Origin: Clostridia bacterium
Lineage (GTDB): Bacteria > Bacillota > Clostridia > Oscillospirales > Acutalibacteraceae
Length of the DNA: 35,884 bases
Assembly: GCA_017473925.1 (NCBI GenBank)
Contig: JAFUIY010000040.1
Span: 1-35,884 of the forward strand
Direction of reading: 5' to 3'
Of this stretch, positions 1 to 7,167 are shown piece by piece (within the stretch, counting starts at the first letter, position 1; each line of letters opens with the position of its first letter). A program made the translations under genes and the position numbers. Below the pieces are notes generated by a model, which was not told the origin of the DNA, made no database searches, and saw only the letters and a program-made list of their open reading frames with translations.

Positions 1-22
1 AACAAGATAAAATAACGCTTAA

Positions 23-53
23 AAACAAAAAAAATTCTCCCCTTAAAGGGGAG
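23..53 (-). terminator. Rho-independent terminator after the first lipoprotein gene
   Basis: The arms CTCCCC (37-42) and GGGGAG (48-53) form a short GC-rich hairpin. Read on the minus strand it is followed by a long T-rich tract (36 down to about 23). It lies 8 bases past the stop codon of the lipoprotein gene, in the correct orientation to end it. Confidence 0.8.
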
Positions 54-60
54 GAAATTC

Positions 61-726
61 TTAATAACAAAGCTCGGGCATTTCGGCATCGACAGTTGAA
101 TATTCACCTGCAAGGCTTGTATCCGTGCTGTCTTTAACCGCTGTAAGAGTGATGCCTGTATCGGTAACCTCAATTGTGTATTTCGTTTCATGTGTGCCGT
201 CGGGATTTCTTCTTACCCAGCTGTAAACACCGTCATTTTTCGCAATTTCACTGTCGCAGAAAACAATTCCCGTCAGTCTGCCGCCCTCTGAAACTGCAAT
301 TTTACCGTCTATAATGTAGATATATGTTTCATCAAGTGTGTAGCATCCGTTGAGATTCTTTACCTCTGCAAGCAATCTGTCATAAGCTTCCTTTGCAGGA
401 GTGTACAGATCACTTGGTTTGTTATAAAGAATGTCAAGAGGATAGCCTATACAGCCGTTTTCTTCGTACTCATTCATAGCAAGTGAATAGAAATACATAC
501 TGTTGAGATCAAGTTCGTCTGCGTCTGCAGCACCGTTCTGATAACAATCAAGAGCTGCCTGATAATCACCTGAATCAACTGCCTCTGACATTGATTCAAA
601 GGCTTCATCCGCATTGCTGAAGGACTCTGTTTTTCCGTTGTAGCTGCCTTTGTTATCCGAATCCGAACAGGCTGCAAAAAGAACGGCAATAAGCACCACG
701 CTGATAACAACAATTAACTTTTTCAT
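61..726 (-). CDS. Hypothetical lipoprotein
   Basis: This 221-residue protein starts with MKKLIVVISVVLIAVLFAAC, a lipoprotein signal peptide with a lipobox ending at Cys20, so it should be lipid-anchored on the outer face of the membrane. The next residues are acidic and Ser/Asn-rich (SDSDNKGS), a typical linker. The middle (about residues 35-125) is predicted helical and resembles a TPR-like region (DEAFESMSEAVDSGDYQAALDC). The C-terminal part (about 130-215) reads as beta-rich. No catalytic motif was recognised. The start is supported by GAGGTAT seven bases upstream. It is 9 bases downstream of the SDR gene on the same strand and may be co-transcribed with it. A terminator follows directly. 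The function is unknown. Confidence 0.8.
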   Translation of the reverse strand: MKKLIVVISVVLIAVLFAACSDSDNKGSYNGKTESFSNADEAFESMSEAVDSGDYQAALDCYQNGAADADELDLNSMYFYSLAMNEYEENGCIGYPLDILYNKPSDLYTPAKEAYDRLLAEVKNLNGCYTLDETYIYIIDGKIAVSEGGRLTGIVFCDSEIAKNDGVYSWVRRNPDGTHETKYTIEVTDTGITLTAVKDSTDTSLAGEYSTVDAEMPELCY

Positions 727-735
727 AAATATACC

Positions 736-1611
736 TCACAGTTTTATTTTTATTTCTTCCCTGCCGAGAAGCTTTTTCAATTTTTCATTTGACATAACAG
801 TGCTGTCTGCCCGTCTTGCATCATATACGGGAGGGGCACCGAAGGACTCCACAGGCACGATAAGCGATGTATCAGCCCCCACTGCCCTTGCATAAAGAAC
901 ACCTAATTCATATTTTGATAACGGGTCTTCACCTGCAATATTAAGCACATCGGGGACATTCTGCATCCCGGAAAGCTCAGTAATAATATCTGCAACCGTT
1001 CCGTAATCAAGAGTTGAACGGACAGCTCCCGTAACAAGCTTTGTAGGTATTTTATTCCTGAGATTTTCACGGATTGTGTCACAGAAATGCTTTTTGACGG
1101 GTGAGATGCTCTCTGAGAACATAAGAGGAAGTCTGAGTGCTTTTCCGCCGTGGGCAATAAACACCTTTTCGGCTTCAAGCTTCTGTCTGCCGTAGGTACT
1201 CAGCGGAGAGAGTTCATCCTCCTCCCTGAAAGCATAGCTGCCACCCTCACCGTAAACAGTGTCGCTTGATGTAAAAAGAAGACTGTCAGTTTTTCCGATT
1301 TTTTCAAGGAATTCACAGGGCACTGTCACATTCATGTGATACGCTTCGTCAGGATGTGCCGCAACGTAGTCTATATTATGACATGCGGCTGTGTAAATAA
1401 CCTTTAAATTTTCATTTTTTATTTTTTCTGCAACAGAAGAAATATAAGCTTCATCTGTAAGGTCACCTTTCATGACAGTGACACGGTTGCTTTCTGCAGA
1501 AAAAACATTCCCGGTCCTTGCAAGTGCGAGGATTTTTTCGTCCGTTTTTTCAAGGACAGCTTTTATAAGATATGAGCCGAGAAAGCCTCCGGCTCCGACT
1601 ATAACATACAT
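736..1611 (-). CDS. NAD(P)-dependent sugar epimerase/reductase (extended or atypical SDR, RmlD-like)
   Basis: This is a 291-residue protein with an N-terminal Rossmann signature (GAGGFLGSYL, about residues 6-15). It also has an SDR active-site pattern: the Ser/Thr-rich strand TSSDTVYGEGG, then YGRQK, which gives the YxxxK pair. This matches NAD(P)-binding epimerase/reductases that act on nucleotide sugars, such as dTDP-4-dehydrorhamnose reductase. The substrate cannot be read from the sequence. The open frame extends upstream into birA, but the ATG at 1611 is preferred because GGGTGAT lies just before it and overlaps the birA stop codon (4-base gap). It is therefore the third gene of a bioY-birA-SDR operon. 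That position is not explained by biotin biology. Confidence 0.8.
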   Translation of the reverse strand: MYVIVGAGGFLGSYLIKAVLEKTDEKILALARTGNVFSAESNRVTVMKGDLTDEAYISSVAEKIKNENLKVIYTAACHNIDYVAAHPDEAYHMNVTVPCEFLEKIGKTDSLLFTSSDTVYGEGGSYAFREEDELSPLSTYGRQKLEAEKVFIAHGGKALRLPLMFSESISPVKKHFCDTIRENLRNKIPTKLVTGAVRSTLDYGTVADIITELSGMQNVPDVLNIAGEDPLSKYELGVLYARAVGADTSLIVPVESFGAPPVYDARRADSTVMSNEKLKKLLGREEIKIKL

Positions 1612-1615
1612 ATTA

Positions 1616-2590
1616 TCACCCGTAAACCCTTGTGCTGACTTCACCGCTTGAAAGATACTCTTCACTCATATCATCATAACGGACATGGAGTCTGAAGTCA
1701 TCGTCAATCCCCAGAGCCTCAGCAGGCATTGTACCCGTGGGCCTGATTACATTTATCCGTTTTCCGTCAAGATATGAACGGCTGACATAGTCAAAGAGGA
1801 AATGCTTTCCGCCAAGCACCCTGTATTCATCAAAAAAGATATTCACGGTATCGGCAATAATACGGCTGACTGTATCTCCGTCAGGCTTTTCGCTGAAAAC
1901 AGCACCTGCGATGTCTCTGATTTCATCAGGCAATGAATCCTCTTCAAAATACATATTTATTCCGATTCCGAGAACTGCATAATTCAGCTTGTTGCCTTCC
2001 ATATCAAAGGCTGCCTGAGTCAGGATTCCCGACACCTTTTTATCACGCATATAAATGTCGTTCACCCATTTGATGCTTGTGATTCTGCCCGTGTTTTTTT
2101 CAATAGCCTTTGCAACGGCAACTGCCGCACAGGTGGTTATAAGCAATGACTGTGAGGGCGAAAGCTGTGGTCTTAAAAGGATGCTGAAATAAGCTCCCGT
2201 ACCACGTTTTGATTCAAACCGTCTGCCGAGCCTTCCCTTTCCCTTTGTCTGTTCTGCTGCAATGAGGACAAGCCCTTCCTCCTCGCCCTTTTCTGCCATT
2301 TCCTTGACAAGCGTGTTTGTACTTGTCACACTGTCCTGATACTGCACTCTTATATTATCATGTGTAATGTATTTTTTTACGCTGTATGCAGAAAACAGAC
2401 TGCCCGAGGATGCAAGCATATAGCCTTTATTCGTAACGGCTCTGATTTCATAGCCCTTTTTTTCAAGCTTTTTAACACTCTTCCACACTGCATTACGGCT
2501 TACACCGAGAACTGAGGCAATTTCTCCGCCCGAAACATATTTACCCTGTGATGCTTCGAGAAAACTCAATACATTTTCTTCAATAATCAT
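1616..2590 (-). CDS. birA: Bifunctional biotin-protein ligase / biotin operon repressor BirA
   Basis: This 324-residue protein has an N-terminal winged-helix DNA-binding region (about 1-65; SGGEIASVLGVSRNAVWKSV). The biotin-protein ligase catalytic domain follows (about 80-260), with the ligase signature GKGRLGRRF near residue 117 and the strand TSIKWVNDIY. A C-terminal beta domain ends the protein (about 270-324). It should form biotinyl-AMP, biotinylate carboxylase carrier proteins, and repress biotin genes as a holo-dimer. The start ATG overlaps the bioY stop by 4 bases (ATGA), so the two are translationally coupled. The length fits class II (repressor-type) BirA. A matching operator is present upstream of bioY. 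Confidence 0.93.
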   Translation of the reverse strand: MIIEENVLSFLEASQGKYVSGGEIASVLGVSRNAVWKSVKKLEKKGYEIRAVTNKGYMLASSGSLFSAYSVKKYITHDNIRVQYQDSVTSTNTLVKEMAEKGEEEGLVLIAAEQTKGKGRLGRRFESKRGTGAYFSILLRPQLSPSQSLLITTCAAVAVAKAIEKNTGRITSIKWVNDIYMRDKKVSGILTQAAFDMEGNKLNYAVLGIGINMYFEEDSLPDEIRDIAGAVFSEKPDGDTVSRIIADTVNIFFDEYRVLGGKHFLFDYVSRSYLDGKRINVIRPTGTMPAEALGIDDDFRLHVRYDDMSEEYLSSGEVSTRVYG

Positions 2591-3126
2591 TTCATACCCC
2601 TTTCCCGTACAGCCTCTGTAACAAAAGCTGCCGCCGTTATTTTAAGAATATCAGGAATTATAAACGGAATAACACATGCTGAAAGTACACCTTCCATGCC
2701 CTTGCCCTCAAGATATACAAACACATACCACATTGTTCCTGCAATGTAACACATGACAGTACCCGTCAGGAATGCAATAATCATCACATGAAGCCTTTTG
2801 CCGAATCTGTTTATGATAAATCCCGATATAAGAGTTATCAGAACAAAGCCTGCGGCATAGCCTCCCGTTGCACCGAGAAGAACACCGAAGCCTCCTCTGA
2901 AGCCCGAAAAAACGGGTAGTCCGACACATCCGAGAAGCAGATACACAAGAACACTTACCGTTGCCTTTTTAGTACCGAGAAGTGCAGAGGAAACATAAAT
3001 CACAAAAGTCTGAAGTGTCACGGGTACAACACCGAAAGGTATGCTTACCCATGCTGAAACAACTGTCAGTGCAGTCATCAACGATATGAGTGCAACATCC
3101 GTTGCGGCACCTTTTCCCTGCTTCAT
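2587..3126 (-). CDS. bioY: Biotin ECF transporter substrate-binding component BioY
   Basis: This is a 179-residue, very hydrophobic protein with about six membrane segments. Its sequence is typical of BioY (SIPFGVVPVTLQTFVIYVSS and GFRGGFGVLLGATGGYAAGF). It is the S-component that binds biotin in the membrane and works with a shared energizing module (EcfA, EcfA', EcfT), which is not encoded here. The ATG at 3126 is chosen, with AGGTGA nine bases upstream. A TTG at 3129 in the same frame is an alternative. It is the first gene of the bioY-birA operon. A sigma-A promoter and a BirA-like dyad lie immediately upstream. Confidence 0.93.
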   Translation of the reverse strand: MKQGKGAATDVALISLMTALTVVSAWVSIPFGVVPVTLQTFVIYVSSALLGTKKATVSVLVYLLLGCVGLPVFSGFRGGFGVLLGATGGYAAGFVLITLISGFIINRFGKRLHVMIIAFLTGTVMCYIAGTMWYVFVYLEGKGMEGVLSACVIPFIIPDILKITAAAFVTEAVRERGMK

Positions 3127-3129
3127 CAA

Positions 3130-3154
3130 AAAAAATCACCTCAGTATTACTGAG
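3130..3154 (-). terminator. Hairpin plus U8 that also covers the bioY ribosome binding site
   Basis: On the minus strand ATCATCTCAGT, a 3-base loop, then ACTGAGGTGAT forms a near-perfect hairpin followed by eight T residues. It looks like an intrinsic terminator for readthrough from the upstream zinc-ribbon gene. The 3' arm also contains GAGGTGA, the bioY Shine-Dalgarno sequence. In transcripts coming from upstream it would therefore both terminate and hide the RBS. In transcripts starting at the bioY promoter the 5' arm is only partly present. Confidence 0.5.
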
Positions 3155-3157
3155 ATG

Positions 3158-3186
3158 ATTTTATCATAGATTATTTCAATTGTCAA
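3158..3186 (-). promoter_or_regulatory. Sigma-A promoter of bioY-birA
   Basis: On the minus strand TTGACA (3186-3181) and TAAAAT (3163-3158) are separated by 17 bases. This near-consensus promoter would start transcription around 3151, giving a very short leader before bioY. Confidence 0.75.
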
Positions 3187-3211
3187 CCTGACACACAAAT
3201 TGTGTGACAAT
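3179..3211. promoter_or_regulatory. Candidate BirA operator overlapping the bioY -35 box
   Basis: The perfect inverted repeat ATTGTCA (3179-3185) / TGACAAT (3205-3211) has about the same spacing as the known Firmicutes BirA site, TTGTTAAC-N15-GTTAACAA. A second, inner dyad (CACACAA-A-TTGTGTG, 3192-3206) lies inside it. The left half overlaps the -35 hexamer, so a bound repressor would block RNA polymerase. Assignment to BirA is an inference from position and spacing. Confidence 0.6.
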
Positions 3212-4182
3212 CAATAAAACAGATAGTTTATATCAGAATAATCGGTTATGGTATGAACGTTTGTGTTCATTTTATACTTATCGTTTCTTTCAAGGAAGGA
3301 AACATAACAGTAATCCCCTTCCTGAGTGACGGTTACATACCATACAGCATAATTGTATCCTTTGTTTGCGTATGTAAAACGGTCATAATATTCAGAAACA
3401 CACTTTACATAGAAGGAATGATATTTTTTGCCGCCCGATGTATATGACGAATATGATTCCTCATCGAAATCAATTCTCCTCAGGTCAAAAATTGACTTCT
3501 GATTGTACTGAAAACGCTCAATCATTTCATATCTTACATCTGAAGAGCAATTTGACAGATAGGACGAATCTACAAGATTGATTGAATCAAGATATGAAAT
3601 ATAGAAATCATTGAATGCATTGTAGGCAGAAAGCCGTTCAGCAGGAAGTGAAGCTTCAGTTGTGGGAGGCTGAGTCACCGGCTGAGTTGTTGTTTCTGCA
3701 ACTGTTTCCTCAACAAGCTGTGTCTGTACCTCATGAACATCCTGATTATTTACAGTCTCATTTCCGCCGTCTCCGTTACCAACAAGAAGAACAACTATAA
3801 TAATACCTGCAACAACAATAATTGCTGCAAAAATACCTATAAGTGCATAAAGCAGCTTATTCTGCCCTGAGTTGTTTGCAGGAGGCTGCTGATAACCATG
3901 ATTATTACCATTCCTTATATCAGGCTGCACATAACGATTATTGCTGTTACTGTTATCAACAGGCTGACCATACTGCGCATAAAGATTCTGCCCGACATAA
4001 ACAGTTTTTGCTTCATTAGTCTGAGAATAACTGTTGTTATTCAGTTTTCCGTCCCCTGATGCATTATTTGCATATGTGTTAGGCTGATTTGAAGCATCAA
4101 CATCTGCAAGTCTTTCTGCGCATTCGGGACAGAATACCATATCTTCTTTATAATATTTCAGACATTTAAGACATATCTTCAT
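3211..4182 (-). CDS. Zinc-ribbon, single-pass membrane protein of unknown function
   Basis: This 323-residue protein begins with a zinc ribbon (MKICLKC...FCPEC, two CxxC pairs within about 20 residues). A long Asn/Gln/Tyr-rich low-complexity linker follows (about 25-105). Then comes one transmembrane segment (LLYALIGIFAAIIVVAGIII, about 110-132), a Thr/Glu/Pro-rich extracellular linker (about 140-180), and a C-terminal folded domain rich in Tyr (about 185-323). The arrangement (cytosolic zinc ribbon, membrane helix, outer domain) is common in Clostridia proteins that may sense or organise the envelope. The ATG at 4182 is favoured over an upstream GTG that sits too close to the AAAGG motif. 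It lies 48 bases downstream of the GH2 gene. No specific function is assigned. Confidence 0.8.
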   Translation of the reverse strand: MKICLKCLKYYKEDMVFCPECAERLADVDASNQPNTYANNASGDGKLNNNSYSQTNEAKTVYVGQNLYAQYGQPVDNSNSNNRYVQPDIRNGNNHGYQQPPANNSGQNKLLYALIGIFAAIIVVAGIIIVVLLVGNGDGGNETVNNQDVHEVQTQLVEETVAETTTQPVTQPPTTEASLPAERLSAYNAFNDFYISYLDSINLVDSSYLSNCSSDVRYEMIERFQYNQKSIFDLRRIDFDEESYSSYTSGGKKYHSFYVKCVSEYYDRFTYANKGYNYAVWYVTVTQEGDYCYVSFLERNDKYKMNTNVHTITDYSDINYLFY

Positions 4183-4230
4183 AACAATCACAAACCTTTA
4201 TTCCGTAACAATTGCTGAAACTGATTACAA

Positions 4231-6009
4231 TTACAGTTTCATTTTTGAATTGAGCTCCTTAAGAGTTGCCTCATCAACCTTGACGATTGCTCTGTCATAA
4301 GTAAGTATGCCGTTTACTTCAAATTCAACGTCACTTACCTGAGTATATACGGTTGCAGAAAGTCCCTTTCTGATGTTAGGGATAATCTGCTTTTCAAAGA
4401 GTTTTCTGTAAGCCTTGGTAAGAGATTCCTTTGAGTTATACATCATATAACCGAAGCTCTTTGCCTTGTTCCACACGTGACCGTCAATGATATGTGAATA
4501 TCCGCCGAATTCACTGAGTACGAATGCTCTGTTATTCTCTTTTTTCGGCACCTGAACGGGGATTGTGTATCTGTGAATACTTCTGAAATCGCCCGCCTTC
4601 TGGTCATACCATCCGCTTGCGTGGTCACAGTGTCTTGAGGGGTCTGCAGCTTTGATTGCATTACCGATTCTTGCCGCATCAAACTGTCCCCAGCCTTCGT
4701 TGAAAGGAACCCATGTTGCGATTGAAACACAGTTATAGAGCTGATCAATCATTTCATACATTTCAGCCTCGAAGAAATCACGCCATTCTTTCTCGCCTCT
4801 GTTGAAAAGCTCATACTTGTTATCCTTCATAGAGAATGCCGCAACGGGAATGAATCCTCCCTGAATAATGGGAATAACACCTGCGAAGAACTGACTCAGA
4901 GCTTTACCGCCGCTTATCATATCCTGCCATACGAGCATGCCGAGTCTGTCACAATGATAATACCATCTTGCAGGCTCTGTCTTGATATGCTTACGCAGCA
5001 TATTGAAGCCCAGGTCCTTCATCTTCTGAATGTCGTAAATCATTGCTTCGTCAGTGGGAGGTGTCATGCCGCCGTCACACCAGTAGCCCTGATCAAGAAG
5101 ACCGTTATGGAAATAGGGCTTGTTGTTAAGGCACAGACGCATATAACCCTTGTCATCCTTACCCATGCTGAACTTTCTCATGCCGAAATATGTCTTTACG
5201 GTATCAACAGCCTTGCCGTCAACAGAAAGCTCAAGAACCATATCATAGAGATTGGGTTCTTCGGGACTCCAGAGCTTGAAGTCAGGAACAGCAATATCAC
5301 TGTCCTTACCGATTACTGATTCAGCAACAGCTTTTTCACCGTCATATATTGTTGCTTTAAGTGTATAATCACAATCTGATGAAACAACAGATTTGACATT
5401 GATAACACCCTTGTCAATATCGGGAAGAAGTCTTACCGATTCAATATGAGCAGCAGAAACAGCTTCAAGCCACACTGTCTGCCAGATACCTGATGTTGCT
5501 GTATACCAGAAGCCGTGTGAGGATGTAGCCTGCTTACCTCTCTGCTGCCAGCCTTCGTCTGTGGGGTCATAGACATAAACCACAAGCTCATTTTCACCGT
5601 CAGTGACAAAATCTGTTATATCAAATGAGAAAGCATTGTAACCGCCCTGATGTGAGCCCACAAGCTTCTTGTTGACATAGACCTTGCATTCCCAGTCTAC
5701 AGCATCGAAATTGATAATAACTCTTTTATCATTGAATTCCTCTGAAAGAATGAAGCTCTTTCTGTACCAGAGTCTGTCATCCTTTGTGATGTGCTTTTCA
5801 ACACCTGACAATGCACATTCAATCGCAAAGGGAACAACTATTTTTCCGTCATATTTCTCGGGAAATGTTGTGTTTGCATCTGTGATTGCATAATCGAATT
5901 CACCGTTGAGATTCACCCAGAAATCACGCTGAAACTGAGGACGGGGATATTCATTAAGGGGACAGCTTCTGTCGACCTTATCATAGAATATTGTTTTAAT
6001 ATGTGACAT
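4231..6009 (-). CDS. Glycoside hydrolase family 2 enzyme (beta-galactosidase / beta-glucuronidase type), cytoplasmic
   Basis: The 592-residue protein has the GH2 order. A sugar-binding jelly-roll comes first (about 20-180; RKSFILSEEFNDKRVIINFDAVDWECKVYVNKKLVG). An immunoglobulin-like domain follows (about 185-275), then a TIM barrel (about 280-592). The acid/base Glu is in WVPFNEGWGQFD (about residue 437) and the nucleophile Glu is probably in LSEFGG (about 500). There is no signal peptide, so it acts on imported oligosaccharides. The exact glycosidic specificity cannot be read. Start ATG 6009 has GAGGTG seven bases upstream. It is divergent from the riboflavin switch and precedes the zinc-ribbon gene. 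Confidence 0.88.
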   Translation of the reverse strand: MSHIKTIFYDKVDRSCPLNEYPRPQFQRDFWVNLNGEFDYAITDANTTFPEKYDGKIVVPFAIECALSGVEKHITKDDRLWYRKSFILSEEFNDKRVIINFDAVDWECKVYVNKKLVGSHQGGYNAFSFDITDFVTDGENELVVYVYDPTDEGWQQRGKQATSSHGFWYTATSGIWQTVWLEAVSAAHIESVRLLPDIDKGVINVKSVVSSDCDYTLKATIYDGEKAVAESVIGKDSDIAVPDFKLWSPEEPNLYDMVLELSVDGKAVDTVKTYFGMRKFSMGKDDKGYMRLCLNNKPYFHNGLLDQGYWCDGGMTPPTDEAMIYDIQKMKDLGFNMLRKHIKTEPARWYYHCDRLGMLVWQDMISGGKALSQFFAGVIPIIQGGFIPVAAFSMKDNKYELFNRGEKEWRDFFEAEMYEMIDQLYNCVSIATWVPFNEGWGQFDAARIGNAIKAADPSRHCDHASGWYDQKAGDFRSIHRYTIPVQVPKKENNRAFVLSEFGGYSHIIDGHVWNKAKSFGYMMYNSKESLTKAYRKLFEKQIIPNIRKGLSATVYTQVSDVEFEVNGILTYDRAIVKVDEATLKELNSKMKL

Positions 6010-6040
6010 GATTTTACACCTCAAAATTATTATCTTTTAT

Positions 6041-6069
6041 ATTTTACAATAAATTTTTCGTTTTGTCTA
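6041..6069 (-). promoter_or_regulatory. Promoter of the GH2 gene
   Basis: On the minus strand TAGACA (6069-6064) and TAAAAT (6046-6041) are separated by 17 bases. They lie about 30 bases before the GH2 start codon. It is one mismatch from the -35 consensus and one from the -10. Confidence 0.6.
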
Positions 6070-6082
6070 TATGTATTTGGTA

Positions 6083-6110
6083 TTGACATATACATTTTTT
6101 TGAATATAAT
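6083..6110 (+). promoter_or_regulatory. Promoter of the riboflavin switch-ribU unit
   Basis: TTGACA (6083-6088) and TATAAT (6105-6110) are separated by 16 bases, both perfect consensus. They lie just upstream of the FMN aptamer. Confidence 0.8.
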
Positions 6111-6125
6111 AAAAGTGTAAAGAAA

Positions 6126-6288
6126 ATATCTTCAGGGCGGGGTGTGATTCCCCACCGGCAGTAAAGTCTGCGAGCGTCTATTGATGTTGAAACGGTGAAA
6201 TTCCGTTACCGACGGTTAGATTGGCAAAACAACTTTTTTCAGAATCAGAGTTTCGTCAGTCGTAAAGTCCGGATGAAAGAAGAAAACA
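6126..6288 (+). promoter_or_regulatory. FMN riboswitch (RFN element)
   Basis: Conserved RFN blocks occur in order: ATCTTC-AGGGCGGGGTG, GATTCCCCACCGGC, AGTCTGCGAGC, GGTGAAATTCCGTTACCGAC, then AGTCCGGATGAAAGAAGA closing helix P1. An expression platform follows, and the regulated gene is a riboflavin transporter, as is usual for this switch. When FMN is bound, ribU should be turned off. Confidence 0.95.
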
Positions 6289-6304
6289 TATGCTTTTGTT
6301 TTTG

Positions 6305-6340
6305 CGCTCTGATTGTTTTCAGTGCGTATTTTTTATTTTA
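6305..6340 (+). terminator. Attenuator terminator of the FMN riboswitch
   Basis: CGCTCTGA (6305-6312) pairs with TCAGTGCG (6319-6326) with one mismatch, and a T-rich tract (6327-6340) follows. AATCAGAG (6243-6250), inside the aptamer region, is perfectly complementary to CTCTGATT (6307-6314). That gives a mutually exclusive antiterminator when FMN is absent. Confidence 0.7.
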
Positions 6341-6353
6341 AGGTGTGACTTAC

Positions 6354-6947
6354 ATGAAAAACAAAAAATTCAATGTCAGAGCATTGACGGTTACTGCAGT
6401 TATGGGAGCCCTGAGCACCGTACTTATGATGATTGAATTCTCAATCCCCATTATGCCTGCATTCATAAAGCTTGATTTTTCTGAGCTTCCTGCCCTTATA
6501 ACAGGCTTTGCATACGGTCCTCTCTGGGGTATTGCAGTCTGCTTTATAAAGAATTTCATCCACGTTTTTGTTTCGACAACTGGGGCAATCGGCGAAGTTT
6601 CCAATTTTGTACTCGGTGCAGTCTTTGTAGGTGTTGCCGCAATAATTTACAAAAAGAAGAAAAACAAAAAATGGGCACTTCTGAGCTGTGTTATTTCTTC
6701 AGCAGTGATGGCAGTATTCAGCGTCTTCTCGAACTATTTTGTTGTGTATCCCCTTTACATAAAGGTGCTGGGTATGACAGAAGGTATGATTCTGGGAATG
6801 TACCAGGCAATTCTTCCCTCTGTTGACAATCTTTTTGAAGCAATTGCAATTTTCAATCTTCCTTTCAACTTCGTGAAGATGATGATAGTATCCCTCATGT
6901 GCTTTGCAATTTACAAAAGAATATCACCTGTTCTCAAAAAGCAGTAA
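6354..6947 (+). CDS. ribU: Riboflavin ECF transporter substrate-binding component RibU
   Basis: This 197-residue membrane protein has about five or six transmembrane helices, a basic N-terminus (MKNKKFNVRAL) and the ECF S-component hallmark of Ala-rich helix 1 (TVTAVMGALSTVLMMIEF). The segment IPIMPAFIKLDFSELPALITGFAYGP is characteristic of RibU, which binds riboflavin or FMN precursor for an ECF module. The FMN riboswitch immediately upstream supports the substrate. AAGGTG sits eight bases before the ATG at 6354. A GTG at 6345 in frame is too close to that RBS. The metK promoter begins eight bases after the stop. Confidence 0.93.
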   Translation: MKNKKFNVRALTVTAVMGALSTVLMMIEFSIPIMPAFIKLDFSELPALITGFAYGPLWGIAVCFIKNFIHVFVSTTGAIGEVSNFVLGAVFVGVAAIIYKKKKNKKWALLSCVISSAVMAVFSVFSNYFVVYPLYIKVLGMTEGMILGMYQAILPSVDNLFEAIAIFNLPFNFVKMMIVSLMCFAIYKRISPVLKKQ

Positions 6948-6954
6948 TTTCCAC

Positions 6955-6983
6955 TTGACAAAATAACTGTTTTATTGTAGAAT
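6955..6983 (+). promoter_or_regulatory. Promoter of the SAM riboswitch-metK unit
   Basis: TTGACA (6955-6960) and TAGAAT (6978-6983) have a 17-base spacer. Transcription would start about 10-15 bases before the S-box P1 helix. Confidence 0.8.
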
Positions 6984-7001
6984 AACAAAGAATTAAATAT
7001 T

Positions 7002-7095
7002 CCTTATAAAGAGTGACGGAGGGAACGGCCCTGTGATGTCCGGCAACCTGCAAAAGCAAGGTGCTAAATCCGACGGTCTGACCGAGAGATAAGGC
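7002..7095 (+). promoter_or_regulatory. SAM-I (S-box) riboswitch
   Basis: The S-box core is present: AAAGAGTGACGGAGGGAACGGCCC, then GTCCGGCAACCTG, then AAGGTGCTAAATCC, then CCGAGAGATAAGG. P1 is formed by CCTTAT and ATAAGG. It controls metK, the SAM synthetase gene, which is a classic target. SAM binding should favour the downstream terminator. Confidence 0.95.
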
Positions 7096-7100
7096 TATCA

Positions 7101-7129
7101 GCTCACGGATCAGTCTGTGAGCTTTTTTA
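7101..7129 (+). terminator. SAM-I riboswitch terminator
   Basis: GCTCAC (7101-7106) pairs with GTGAGC (7117-7122), followed by six T residues. It is positioned between the aptamer and the metK RBS, as expected for a transcriptional OFF switch. Confidence 0.85.
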
Positions 7130-7167
7130 TTGCTAAAAATTTAACTTAATATATGGAGGAAAACAAA

